Shown: one piece after another, positions 32,746 to 41,373 of the stretch
Layout: the number at the start of each line of letters is the position of its first letter
How positions within the stretch are numbered: position 1 is the first letter of the stretch
Origin: Asanoa hainanensis
GTDB taxonomy: Bacteria > Actinomycetota > Actinomycetes > Mycobacteriales > Micromonosporaceae
NCBI RefSeq assembly: GCF_900188485.1
Contig: NZ_FZPH01000009.1
Location: 186,001 to 250,000, forward strand
Reading direction: 5' to 3'
Length of the DNA stretch: 64,000 bases
Translations under genes and position numbers: made by a program
The notes under the pieces: model-generated
Told to the model about the DNA's origin: nothing
The model's input: only the letters and a program-made list of their open reading frames with translations
Databases searched by the model: none

Positions 32746-33849
32746 TCAGTGGCCGCGCTTGTAGATGGTCAGCTCGGACATGTTCTGGTACGAGATCGCC
32801 GCGAAGTCCAGCGACTGGCCGGGGTTGGCCGCGCCGCCGGGTGCGGTGTCCTGCTCCCAGTTGGCGTGCCGGTAGTTTGCGTCGCCGATCGTCTCGAAGA
32901 ACTGCTGGAAGTTGATGTCGCCCTCGCCGAGCGGGGTCATCTCGTACCCGTTGGCCAGTGCGCTGTTGCGGTTGCCGTCCTTGGCGTGGAACAGCGGGAA
33001 GCGGTCGCCGCGCGAGGCCACGTTGAGGATCGGGTCGAACAGGTCGGTGCGCTCGACGCCGCGCTTGTCGATGTACTTCTGGTGCTTGAACCGGGCCACG
33101 TACGCCCAGTAGATGTCGAGCTCGAAGAACACGTACTTCGGGTCGGCCTTGCCGAAGAAGTACTCCAGGCGCCGCATGCCGGACGACCGCGTGGGCTTGC
33201 CGTTGGCGTCCAGCGGGCCCTCGTCGAGCAGGAACGAGTACGCCGCGTCGTGGTTGTGCGTGTAGAGCTTCATGCCGCGCTTGCGGGCCTGCCGGCCGAG
33301 CTCGTTCCAGACGTCGGCGGCCGCGTCCCAGTCCGCCGTGTAGTTCGAGTTCGTCGGGTCGGAGCCCGTGCCGATGTGCTTCATGCCCAGCGCCTCGGCG
33401 ATGTCGAGCTGCGCGGTGAAGGTCGTCGGGTTGACCGAGGCGTGCGTGCCGTTGGCGACCAGCCCGTTGTCGTCCAGGATCTTGCGGATCTCGGCGGGGG
33501 TGATCTGCCGGCCGAGGATCGAGGTGTGCTGGTTGTAGCCGGCGAACTCGACCTCCTTGTAGCCGAGCTCCGCGATCCGGGCCAGGACCCGCTCGAAGCC
33601 GTACGGAACGCCGCTGTCGTCGGGCGCGGCCGAGATCCGGTCGCGCACCGAGTACAGGATGATGCCGCGCCGCTTCTCCGGGATCAGCTCCTCGGAGTGC
33701 AGGCCCTTGGTGCCGATGGCGGGCGTGCTGGTGGACAGCACGGGCAGGCCGGCGGCGCCGATCGCGGCGCCGGCGGCGGCCGAGGCCTTCAGGATGTTGC
33801 GCCGGGTCAGGCGGCGGCGCTCGGCGGGGTCCATCGGTGTTTCGGTCAT
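32746..33849 (-). CDS. Tat-exported sugar-isomerase/epimerase-like TIM-barrel protein
   Basis: 367 residues. The leader carries RRLTRRNILKASAAAGAAIG, a twin-arginine signal (RRNIL). The body is an AP-endonuclease-2/xylose-isomerase-like barrel: RIAELGYKEVEFAGYNQHT, GMKHIGTGSD, KRGMKLYTHNHDAAY, YVFFELDIYWAYVA and FHAKDGN, with His, Glu and Asp placed for a metal site. Secreted members are often annotated as sugar phosphate isomerases, but the true substrate is unknown. It is upstream of and probably co-transcribed with the ThuA/dehydrogenase fusion. A TGAATCGATTCA site lies 75 bases before its start. Confidence 0.82.
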   Translation of the reverse strand: MTETPMDPAERRRLTRRNILKASAAAGAAIGAAGLPVLSTSTPAIGTKGLHSEELIPEKRRGIILYSVRDRISAAPDDSGVPYGFERVLARIAELGYKEVEFAGYNQHTSILGRQITPAEIRKILDDNGLVANGTHASVNPTTFTAQLDIAEALGMKHIGTGSDPTNSNYTADWDAAADVWNELGRQARKRGMKLYTHNHDAAYSFLLDEGPLDANGKPTRSSGMRRLEYFFGKADPKYVFFELDIYWAYVARFKHQKYIDKRGVERTDLFDPILNVASRGDRFPLFHAKDGNRNSALANGYEMTPLGEGDINFQQFFETIGDANYRHANWEQDTAPGGAANPGQSLDFAAISYQNMSELTIYKRGH

Positions 33850-34252
33850 CGTCGTCCGTCCTCTCGGCGGCGGACAGCCGCCAGCTGCGCGACGGCAAGG
33901 GGAAGCCGCCACGTGGGATGAGGTGAATCGATTCAGGCGCCGCCGAAACGCCCGACCGTGCGCAGAGTCCGACAGGGGCAGAAACAGGCCGCGGTGCCAC
34001 CCGCGGCGAGCGGTCGGCCTCTGGGAAAGCCGGACCACCCAGTGTGTCCTGTGTGTTACGGGAGACGATAATGTCAGACGCGGCCAAAAGATAGATGGTT
34101 GCGAACGAAAGTTCTTAGTGGATCGCCGTAACTTTTGCACGATCATCGGAAAGTCCGGCAGCGTCGTAAACGAACTCACGGTAATGAATATTTGCGCTGG
34201 TCGTCAAGGATCGTTGCTAGCTGGCAATGTGTTCGCATAGCGAACGCATGGT
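33850..34252. other. long regulatory gap between the ManD and epimerase operons
   Basis: About 400 bases without a gene. The part from about 34060 to 34200 is clearly less GC-rich than its surroundings, as promoters here often are. It contains the operator at 33924 and the perfect palindrome GTTCGC-ATA-GCGAAC (34231-34245), 8 bases past the ManD stop, which could be a terminator or another operator. AAAGTT and AACTTT near 34107-34134 form a loose inverted pair. Confidence 0.5.
33924..33935. promoter_or_regulatory. LacI-type operator TGAATCGATTCA
   Basis: A perfect 12-bp palindrome, 75 bases upstream of the epimerase start. The same 12 bases occur at 59458-59469 before GH78, and close variants occur at the rhamnose genes, which suggests shared control by the LacI regulator at 51068. 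Confidence 0.6.
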
Positions 34253-35461
34253 TCACCAGCTGTGCAGGGTGCCGTCCTCGAGGCGGTTGACCGGCAGCGC
34301 GGCAGGTCGGTACGGGTACTGCGCGGCCAGGTCCTCGTCGATGTCGACGCCCAGGCCGGGCTCCTCCGCCGGGTGCAGGTAGCCGTCGGCGAAGTGGTAG
34401 CCGTGCGGGAAGACCGCGTCGGTCTCCGCGGTGTGTCGCATGTATTCCTGGAGACCGAAGTTCGGGATCGCGACGTCGAGGTGCAGCGCCGCGGACATGC
34501 AGACCGGCGACAGGTCCGTCGCGCCGTGCGATCCGCTGCGCACCTGGTAGAGCGCGGCCAGGTCGAAGATCCGGCGCAGGTGCGTGATGCCGCCGGCGTG
34601 CACGACGGTCGCCCGGATGTAGTCGATGAGCTGCTCGGTGATCAGCTGCTGGCAGTCCCAGATGCCGCTGAAGATCTCGCCGATCGCGATCGGAGTCGTG
34701 GTGTGCTGCCGGATCAGCCGCAGGCTGTCCTGGAGCTCGGCCGGCGTCGGGTCTTCCATCCAGGTCAGCGCGTGCGGCTCCAGGCTCTTGCCGAGCCGGC
34801 CCGCCTCGATCGGGGTCAGCCGGTGGTGCACGTCGTGCAGCAGCTTGAGATTCGGACCGAACTCGTCGCGTACCTGGGCGAACACGCCCGGCGTGTGGGC
34901 CAGGTAGCGCTCGGTCGACCAGACCGCCTCGGTCGGCACCGCCGCGTCGGCCGGCTCGTAGAACATCTTGTCGCCGCTGACGCCGTAGGTGGTGGCCAGC
35001 CCCGGCACGCCCGCCTGCACCCGCACCGCCTTGTAGCCGAGGTCGACGTAGCGGGCCACCTCGGCCAGCACGCCCTCGACGGTCTCGGCGTTGGCGTGCC
35101 CGTACACGGTCACGCCCTCGCGGCTGCGACCGCCGAGCAGCTGGTAGACCGGCATGCCGGCGGCCTTGCCCTTGATGTCCCAGAGTGCCGTGTCGACCGC
35201 CGCGATCGCGGTCATCGTCACCGGGCCGCGCCGCCAGTAGGCACCCTTGTAGAGGTAGTTCCAGGTGTCCTCGATCCGCGACGCGTCGCGGCCGATCAGC
35301 GTGGGCACCACGTGGTCGCGCAGGTAGCTGGCCACCGCGAGCTCGCGACCGTTGAGCGTGGCGTCGCCGACGCCGGTGAGCCCGTCGTCGGTGACCAGCT
35401 TGAGGGTGACGAAGTTGCGACCCGGGCAGGTCACGATCACCCGCGCGTCGACGATCTTCAC
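34253..35461 (-). CDS. manD: ManD-type D-mannonate dehydratase (enolase superfamily)
   Basis: 402 residues. The start [20 protein letters not shown] is characteristic of the ManD/RspA subgroup. The barrel shows [23 protein letters not shown] (metal Asp and the catalytic His), [17 protein letters not shown] (metal Glu residues) and [15 protein letters not shown]. High-activity members dehydrate D-mannonate to 2-keto-3-deoxygluconate, while others have weak activity on mannonate or gluconate; sequence alone does not separate them with certainty. It is the last gene of an operon with an importer, a dehydrogenase and two TIM-barrel proteins. Confidence 0.88.
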   Translation of the reverse strand: MKIVDARVIVTCPGRNFVTLKLVTDDGLTGVGDATLNGRELAVASYLRDHVVPTLIGRDASRIEDTWNYLYKGAYWRRGPVTMTAIAAVDTALWDIKGKAAGMPVYQLLGGRSREGVTVYGHANAETVEGVLAEVARYVDLGYKAVRVQAGVPGLATTYGVSGDKMFYEPADAAVPTEAVWSTERYLAHTPGVFAQVRDEFGPNLKLLHDVHHRLTPIEAGRLGKSLEPHALTWMEDPTPAELQDSLRLIRQHTTTPIAIGEIFSGIWDCQQLITEQLIDYIRATVVHAGGITHLRRIFDLAALYQVRSGSHGATDLSPVCMSAALHLDVAIPNFGLQEYMRHTAETDAVFPHGYHFADGYLHPAEEPGLGVDIDEDLAAQYPYRPAALPVNRLEDGTLHSW

Positions 35462-35477
35462 GGCTGCCTCCGTGGGG

Positions 35478-36317
35478 TCAACCCGCGAGGGTACGCAGGT
35501 AGGCGAGGTTGTCCCGGGTGCGCTCCGCCAGCGGTAGCGCCGTCGAGAAGTCTTCCACGGTCACCCAGCCGTCGTAACCGACCTCCCGCAGCGCCGTGAA
35601 GTACGCCCCGAGGTCCGCCTGCCCTTCGCGCAGTGGCGCCCAGTCCGCCGCCCACGCGGTCGAGCCGTCCGGGCGGGACCCGACCGGCCGCCAGGCGACG
35701 TTCTTCACGTGTACGTGCGCGAGATACGGCCCGAGCAGCTCGAACGCCGCGCGATGGTCCTCGTGTCCCTCGATGACCAGGTTGCCGACGTCGTGGATGA
35801 CCGCGACGTGGGCCGGGTCGAGCCCGTCGACCAGGCGGAGCGCGGCGGAGGCGGACGCCGCGATGGTGCCGTGGTGCAGCTCGACCAGCGCGGTGACGCC
35901 GTGTCCCGCCGCTCGCTCCGCCGCCCAGGTCAGGTCGTCGCGGGTCGCCGCGAACAGCTCCGGATAGGGTGCGGTGCCGAGCTTGGGCATGGTCACGCGG
36001 ACCCGGCCTGCGCCGAGCGCCGCCGTCGCCGCTAGCACGCGCTCGATGTCGTCGTGGTCGCCGGCTGGCACATAGGCGCCGAGGCCCGAGAAGTCGAGCC
36101 CGGCCTCGCGGGTGATCCGGGAGATCTCCGGCAGGCTCTCCTCCAGCCCGCGCAGCGGCCAGGTGGCGCGGTTGCCGGCCCAGAAGCCGGGCGTGGCAGC
36201 GTCGTCCTGGTCGGTCACCCGCCACTCGACGCCGTCCCAGCCCTGCGCGGCCAGTTCCCGCGCCGCCTCCGCCGGTGTCCATTGTGGTGTCGAGGCGGTG
36301 AAGACCGAGAAGCGCAT
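35478..36317 (-). CDS. sugar-isomerase/epimerase-like TIM-barrel protein (second of operon)
   Basis: 279 residues, cytosolic. Motifs: [59 protein letters not shown] and [13 protein letters not shown], with the Glu/Asp/His set of the xylose-isomerase-like barrel. Family members epimerise or isomerise keto-sugars or inosose derivatives. It shares one base (TGATG) with the upstream dehydrogenase stop and precedes ManD by 16 bases. It likely acts on the oxidised intermediate made by the dehydrogenase (inference). Confidence 0.8.
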   Translation of the reverse strand: MRFSVFTASTPQWTPAEAARELAAQGWDGVEWRVTDQDDAATPGFWAGNRATWPLRGLEESLPEISRITREAGLDFSGLGAYVPAGDHDDIERVLAATAALGAGRVRVTMPKLGTAPYPELFAATRDDLTWAAERAAGHGVTALVELHHGTIAASASAALRLVDGLDPAHVAVIHDVGNLVIEGHEDHRAAFELLGPYLAHVHVKNVAWRPVGSRPDGSTAWAADWAPLREGQADLGAYFTALREVGYDGWVTVEDFSTALPLAERTRDNLAYLRTLAG

Positions 36318-37357
36318 CAGGAGACCTCCGCGACCTTGACCGGGCGGCCGAGAGTGGCCGACTCGTATACCGCGTGCACCACCGCGACCGCGAGCAGCCC
36401 GTCGCGCAGCCCGACCCCGGGTGGCCGCCCCCCGTCGATGGCGGCCACCAGGTCGTCGTACTGGCGCAGGTGGCCCAGCACGAAGCTGTCCGGCGGCTTC
36501 GGCGCCCCGCGCAGCTCGCTGACCGGCACCGCGTCGGAGGCTTTGGCCGGCCCGGCGTCGGCGTGCAGGTATTCCAGCTGGTCGTCGTGGATGACGGCGG
36601 AGCCCGCGGTGCCGTGGAGCTGGAGCCGCACGCCGATGCCCGGGTTGCCGGCGGTGGTGGCGTGCAGCGTGGCCAGCGCTCCGGACGCGAACCGCAGCGT
36701 GGCCACGGCGACGTCCTCGACCTCGATGTCGTCGTGCGCGAGCCGGGCCGTGTACGCGAACACCTCGACCGGCTCGCCGAGCAGCCAGAGCAGCAGGTCG
36801 ACGGTGTGCACGCCCTGGTTCATCAGCGCGCCGCCGCCGTCCAGGGCCTGGGTGCCGCGCCACGTGGCTGAGTCGTAGTAGGCCTGCGCCCGCCACCACG
36901 GCACCGTGGCGACCGCCGAGGTGAGCCGGCCGAGGCCGCCGCCGTGCGCCGCCGCCGCGACCGCGACGCTGGCCGGGTCGAACCGGTGCTGGCTGACGAC
37001 GGAGGCGACCAGCCCGCGCGCGGCGAACTCGTCGGCGCGGTCGGCGAGCCGGCGGGCCGGGCCGAGCGCGGCGTCGAGCGGCTTCTCCACGAGCACGTGC
37101 GCGCCGGCCGCGAGGGCCTGTTCGGCGAGGTCGGCGTGCAGGCCGGACGGCGTGCAGACGGTGACAAGACCACCGGGGGTGAGCGCCCCGGCCAGGTCGG
37201 CGAACGCCTCGGCGCCTGCGCGGCCCGCGAGCCTCTCTCTGGCGACGAGGTCGGTGTCGACAACGGCGGCGACGTGCAGCCGGGGGTGGCGGAGCACGGC
37301 GTCGACGTGGGTCTCGCCGATGATGCCGGCGCCGACGACGGTGACAGGGATGGTCAT
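36317..37357 (-). CDS. Gfo/Idh/MocA-family NAD(P)-dependent oxidoreductase
   Basis: 346 residues. Rossmann start VTVVGAGIIGETHVDAVLRH (GxGxxG), then VCTPSGLHADLAEQAL and the conserved EKPLD with catalytic-site lysine. The second domain has GGGALMNQGVHTVDLLLWL with the active-site His. Members oxidise sugars, inositols or glycosides at one hydroxyl. ATG 37357 overlaps the stop of the upstream TIM-barrel gene (ATGA). Placed between two isomerase-like genes it suggests an oxidise-isomerise-dehydrate sequence ending at ManD. Confidence 0.88.
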   Translation of the reverse strand: MTIPVTVVGAGIIGETHVDAVLRHPRLHVAAVVDTDLVARERLAGRAGAEAFADLAGALTPGGLVTVCTPSGLHADLAEQALAAGAHVLVEKPLDAALGPARRLADRADEFAARGLVASVVSQHRFDPASVAVAAAAHGGGLGRLTSAVATVPWWRAQAYYDSATWRGTQALDGGGALMNQGVHTVDLLLWLLGEPVEVFAYTARLAHDDIEVEDVAVATLRFASGALATLHATTAGNPGIGVRLQLHGTAGSAVIHDDQLEYLHADAGPAKASDAVPVSELRGAPKPPDSFVLGHLRQYDDLVAAIDGGRPPGVGLRDGLLAVAVVHAVYESATLGRPVKVAEVS

Positions 37358-38187
37358 CTGATCTCGACTCCGATCTCGTTGGTGAGCGCGGCGAACGCGC
37401 GGGCGGCCCGGCCGAACTCCGCCGGACCCGAGAACCCGCCGGTGGCGTGCTGCATCGCGAGGTGCGGCTCCAGCGAGGCGAAACCGGCATAGCCGTCGTC
37501 GCGCAGGGCGGTCAGGGTCGCGCGCAGCTCGCCGTCGCCCTCGCCCGCAGGCACGACCTCGCCGGTCGCCGCGATCGCGTCCTTGACCTGCAGATATTCG
37601 AGGTACGGGCGGAGCATCTCGTAGCCGTCGGTGAACGGGCGCACGCCGACCTGCACGAAGTTGGCGTTGTCCCAGGCGACCCGCAGCGCGGGGGAGCCGA
37701 CCGACTCGACGAGGTCGCGTACCCGGTCGGGGGTGTCGCCGTAGATCTCCTTCTCGTTCTCGTGCACCAGCACGATGTTCTCGCGCTCGGCAACGGCGGC
37801 CCACTCGCGGACGCGGCGCAGCACCTCGTCGCGGATGCTCTCGGCGGTCGTGTCCGGGGGGCGGTAGAAGGAGAACAGCCGGATGTAGCGGCAGTCGAGC
37901 CGGTGCGCGGCGGCGATCGCGCGGTCGAGCCGATCAAGCTCGCCGGCCGGGTCCTCGGTGATCTGCACCTTGCCGATCGGAGACGCGATCGCGGACACGG
38001 CCATGTCGCGCTCCGCGAGCAGAGCCGCGATCCGGTCGAGCTGGGCGGGGGAGAGGTCGACCACGTTGACGTCCCAGGCGCTGCGCAACTCCAGGTGCCG
38101 GGCGCCGAGGGCGGCCAGCACCGCGAGCTGCACCACCGGGTCCGGGTCGATCTCGTCGCCGAAGCCCGACAGGTCCCACACCGTCAC
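37354..38187 (-). CDS. sugar-isomerase/epimerase-like TIM-barrel protein (first of operon)
   Basis: 277 residues from GTG 38187, which overlaps the permease stop (GTGA). Motifs: LSGFGDEIDPDPVVQLAVLA, GARHLELRSAWDVNV, CRYIRLFSFYRP, NIVLVHENEKEIYGDTPDRV, LRVAWDNANFVQVG and YLQVKDAIAATGEVV. The Glu-Asp-Lys/Asp pattern matches the xylose-isomerase-like metal barrel. It differs strongly from the other such protein at 35478, so the two probably catalyse different steps. Substrate unknown. Confidence 0.8.
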   Translation of the reverse strand: MTVWDLSGFGDEIDPDPVVQLAVLAALGARHLELRSAWDVNVVDLSPAQLDRIAALLAERDMAVSAIASPIGKVQITEDPAGELDRLDRAIAAAHRLDCRYIRLFSFYRPPDTTAESIRDEVLRRVREWAAVAERENIVLVHENEKEIYGDTPDRVRDLVESVGSPALRVAWDNANFVQVGVRPFTDGYEMLRPYLEYLQVKDAIAATGEVVPAGEGDGELRATLTALRDDGYAGFASLEPHLAMQHATGGFSGPAEFGRAARAFAALTNEIGVEIR

Positions 38188-39050
38188 CGCACGCCTCCCG
38201 TGGTCAGGCCGGCCACCAGATATCGCTGGAAGACAAGGTAGAGCGCCACCACCGGCACGGCGCAGACGAGCGCGGCCGCCATCAGCTGCCCGTACACGGG
38301 AAGCGCCCCGCCCTCCTGGCTCGCGCCGAAGATCTGCAGCTCGACCGCGGCCGTGCGGGTGTCCGGGTTGGTCAGCACCGAGGCGAACAGCACGTCGTTC
38401 CAGCCGAGCAGGAACGCGAACACGCCGCTGACCACCAGGCCGGGCCAGCTCAGCGGCGCGATCACCCGCGTCAGCACCCGCCACGGCGAGGCGCCGTCGA
38501 CCCGGGCCGCCTCGTCGAGCTCCGGCGGCAGCTCGCGCAGGTACGTGACCATCACCCAGGTGGAGAACGGCAGGGCGAAGGTGAGGTACGTGATGAGCAC
38601 CGCCCACCGGGTGCCGATGACGGTGACGCCCAGGGCCGTGGCGGCGCTGGCGAACAGCACGAACACCGGCAGGAGCAGCAGCGTGCCGGGGATGCTCTGC
38701 AACGCGAGCAGGGCGCGCAGCACGGCGATGCGGCCGCGGAAGGCATAACGCACGAGGACGTACGCGGACAGCAGCGCGACGAACGCGCTCACCACGGCCA
38801 CCGCGCCCGCCACCAGCAGGCTGTTGACCAGGCCCCGGCCCAGGTTCGTGGTCGACCAGATCTTCGCGTAGTTGTCGAGGTGGAAGCCGTCGGGCCAGAG
38901 CGCGCCGCGGGCCACCGCGAGGTCGGAGCTGACGCTCGCGAGCGCCATGTAGGCCAGCGGGCCCAGCACGACCAGCAGCAGCACGGTGAGCACGGCCGCG
39001 CGCAGCGGCGCCGGCAGCAGGCGGGCGACCTCCTCCGAGCGGGCCCTCAC
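38184..39050 (-). CDS. CUT1 sugar ABC transporter permease, MalG type (ManD operon)
   Basis: 288 residues, six membrane helices, EAA loop LDEAARVDGASPWRVLTRVI. Start GTG 39050 overlaps the upstream permease stop (GTGA). It pairs with the 39047 permease and the binding protein at 39931. No ATPase is nearby. The sugar is probably an aldonate, uronide or glycoside suited to the downstream enzymes. Confidence 0.9.
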   Translation of the reverse strand: MRARSEEVARLLPAPLRAAVLTVLLLVVLGPLAYMALASVSSDLAVARGALWPDGFHLDNYAKIWSTTNLGRGLVNSLLVAGAVAVVSAFVALLSAYVLVRYAFRGRIAVLRALLALQSIPGTLLLLPVFVLFASAATALGVTVIGTRWAVLITYLTFALPFSTWVMVTYLRELPPELDEAARVDGASPWRVLTRVIAPLSWPGLVVSGVFAFLLGWNDVLFASVLTNPDTRTAAVELQIFGASQEGGALPVYGQLMAAALVCAVPVVALYLVFQRYLVAGLTTGGVR

Positions 39051-39934
39051 CGCTGGCCCCGGCCGGTGTCGAGCCGCACCGCGCGCAGGTAGACCGCCAT
39101 CGGGATGGCCACCAGGACCAGCGAGACGACGGCCATCGCGACGCTGAGGCCGAACTCGAAGTTCTGGAAGCTCTCCACATAGGTCAGCACGGGCAGCACC
39201 TCCACGTCGTACGGGCTGGGCACGCCGAAGAGCACGAACGGCAGCGTGAAGCTGTTGACGTTGTGCAGGAACGAGATGACGAGCGCCAGCGAGACCGGGC
39301 CGCGCAGCTGCGGCAGCACCACGTGGCGCAGCTTGGCCCACCAGCCGGCGCCGTCCAGCGCGGCGGCCTCGTGCACGGTGACGTCCAGCGACTGCAGGCC
39401 GGCGGCGGCCAGCAGGTAGACCAGCGGCCAGCCGGCCCAGAGCTGCACGATGACCAGTGCCCAGAAGCTGCGCGGCCCGTTGAGCCAGAGCCCGCTCGTG
39501 CCGAGCACCTCGTTGGCGACGCCGTCGGGCTGGAAGATGATGCGCCAGGTGCTGCCGACCACGAACGCGGGCAGCACGTACGGGACGAGCAGGACCGAGC
39601 GGACCAGGCCGCGGCCCTTGAAGCGGTCCTGGGTGGCCACGGCGGCGGCCAGCCCGATCGGCAGGCAGCCGACGGTGACCAGCGCCGAGTAGCCGACGCT
39701 CAGGCCGATCGCGTGCACCAGGTTGGAGTCGCGGACCGCCTCGACGTAGTTCTCGAAACCGATGAACTCGGCGCCGACCCACTCGCGGATCGAGTACTGG
39801 TCGAGGTCGAGCAGCGAGATGTAGAGGGCGAGCGCGAGGGGGACGACGATGACCAGGAGGGTGAGCACGCCGCCCGGCAGGAACATCCAGAGTGGACGTC
39901 CCTGCCGGGTGACGGTCCGGCGCCGCGAGGTCAC
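39047..39934 (-). CDS. CUT1 sugar ABC transporter permease, MalF type (ManD operon)
   Basis: 295 residues, six membrane helices beginning LWMFLPGGVLTLLVIVVPLA, EAA loop VHEAAALDGAGWWAKLRHVV. It lacks the extra periplasmic domain of Escherichia coli MalF, as usual in actinobacteria. The start overlaps the binding-protein stop, so binding protein and both permeases are translationally coupled. Confidence 0.9.
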   Translation of the reverse strand: MTSRRRTVTRQGRPLWMFLPGGVLTLLVIVVPLALALYISLLDLDQYSIREWVGAEFIGFENYVEAVRDSNLVHAIGLSVGYSALVTVGCLPIGLAAAVATQDRFKGRGLVRSVLLVPYVLPAFVVGSTWRIIFQPDGVANEVLGTSGLWLNGPRSFWALVIVQLWAGWPLVYLLAAAGLQSLDVTVHEAAALDGAGWWAKLRHVVLPQLRGPVSLALVISFLHNVNSFTLPFVLFGVPSPYDVEVLPVLTYVESFQNFEFGLSVAMAVVSLVLVAIPMAVYLRAVRLDTGRGQR

Positions 39935-41262
39935 TTCGCCTTGTCGAGCGCCTGCTGCGCCTTGGTCTGGGCCTGCCCGAGCAGGCCGGTGAGCTTGGCG
40001 TCGTCGACCTTGCCGGCGGACAGGTCGGGGATCGACTGGACGACCACGTTGGTCAGCTCGAGCTGCACCGCGCTCCAGCCGCCGGTGAACGGGGTGTTGA
40101 GCGACTTGCCGGCCGAGTCGACGATCGCGGCCAGGGCCGGGTCGCTGCCCAGCGCCGTGGCGGCCGCCTGGTTGGTCGGCAGCTCACCGAACGTCTTGTA
40201 GTAGCTGGTCTGGCTCTCCTCGCTGGTCAGCAGCTTGACCAGGGCCAGCGCGAGGTCCTTGTGCTTGCTGTATTTCGCGACCACCACGTTGTCGCCGGAG
40301 AGGATGCTGGTGGCGGCCACGCCGCCGGCGGGCAGGCTGGTCGCGCCGGGCGGGATCGTCGGCATCACGGCGTACGCGTATCTCCCGGCGACCTTCGACT
40401 TGTCGAGGCTCACCTTGGAGCTCGCGGAGACCATCGGCAGGTACGCCGCCTTGCCCTCGCCGAACGCGGCGATCGCCTGGGCGTTCTTCCAACCGACCGC
40501 GGCCGGGTCGACCACCTTGTCGGTGGCCAGCCAGCCCAGGTAGGCCTCGTAGGCGGCCTTCGTGTTCGGGCCGTCGAGCGCGGCCTTCCCGTCCTTGACG
40601 ACCGGGGTGCCGGCCTGCGTGGTCATCGCCCAGATGAACTTCCAGGGGTCGAAGCCGTCGGCATAGCCGATCGCCAGGCCGTACGCGCCGTCCTTGGTGA
40701 GCTGCTTGGCCTGGTCGCGCAGCCCGTCCCAGCTGTCGGCCGGCTTGTCGATGCCGGCCGCGGTCAGCAGGTCCTTGTTGTAGGCCATCACGAACGGCCG
40801 GCTCGCGAACGGGATGCCGACCTCGTGCTCCTGGTCGGGCCCGGAGATGCCCAGCGTGGCCGGCAGGAACCGCTCGCGGCCACCGACCTTGTCCCAGTCT
40901 TCCTTGGTCAGTTCGACGAACGCGCCCGTGGCGTACGCGGTCGGGGTGAAGGTCGTGCCCAGCGCGTAGACGTCGGGGCCCTGTCCGGAGACCACCGACG
41001 TCTGGATCTTCGTCAGCTCGTCGTTGGCGGAGGCGAACGTCTCGAACCGTACGCTGGCGCCGGTCTCGGCCTTGAACTTGTCGGAGACCTCGGTGAACCA
41101 CGCGCGCTGCTGCTCGGGGTAGATGTTGTTGACGCCCATGAGCATGGTGAGCGTGACGCCGGAGTTGTCGCCGGAGGCTGGGTCGTCGTCGGAGCCGCAG
41201 GCCGTCAGGGTTGTGCTCAACAGGAGTGCGCCGGCGAGTGCGGCGAGTTGTCGTCTGTTCAT
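39931..41262 (-). CDS. CUT1 sugar-binding lipoprotein (ManD operon)
   Basis: 443 residues. Signal MNRRQLAALAGALLLSTTLT with lipobox TAC. The family 1 solute-binding fold shows FKAETGASVRFETFASANDE, GQGPDVYALGTTFTPTAYAT, PFASRPFVMAYNKDLLTAAG and KAAYLPMVSASSKV. First gene of the operon. ATG 41262 follows GAGGAG. A promoter on this strand (TTGTCA, 18 bases, TAGCGT) overlaps the LacI-type operator at 41328. Confidence 0.92.
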   Translation of the reverse strand: MNRRQLAALAGALLLSTTLTACGSDDDPASGDNSGVTLTMLMGVNNIYPEQQRAWFTEVSDKFKAETGASVRFETFASANDELTKIQTSVVSGQGPDVYALGTTFTPTAYATGAFVELTKEDWDKVGGRERFLPATLGISGPDQEHEVGIPFASRPFVMAYNKDLLTAAGIDKPADSWDGLRDQAKQLTKDGAYGLAIGYADGFDPWKFIWAMTTQAGTPVVKDGKAALDGPNTKAAYEAYLGWLATDKVVDPAAVGWKNAQAIAAFGEGKAAYLPMVSASSKVSLDKSKVAGRYAYAVMPTIPPGATSLPAGGVAATSILSGDNVVVAKYSKHKDLALALVKLLTSEESQTSYYKTFGELPTNQAAATALGSDPALAAIVDSAGKSLNTPFTGGWSAVQLELTNVVVQSIPDLSAGKVDDAKLTGLLGQAQTKAQQALDKAK

Positions 41263-41303
41263 CGGAACTCCTCGGGGCGGCGAGGTCGATGTGTGATCCC
41301 CGG

Positions 41304-41343
41304 ACGCTAGCCACGGCCGTTCCGCGGTGACAACCGTTTGCCA
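41304..41343 (-). promoter_or_regulatory. promoter and LacI operator of the ManD operon
   Basis: On the minus strand TTGTCA (41328-41333), 18 bases, TAGCGT (41304-41309). The inverted repeat TGACAACCGTTTGCCA (41328-41343) covers the -35 box, and a perfect CCATCGATGG (41351-41360) lies beside it, between the two divergent genes. The LacI gene at 41374 is the likely regulator of both directions. Confidence 0.6.
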
Positions 41344-41373
41344 TGTGTTGCCATCGATGGTTGGCTGTGGCTC

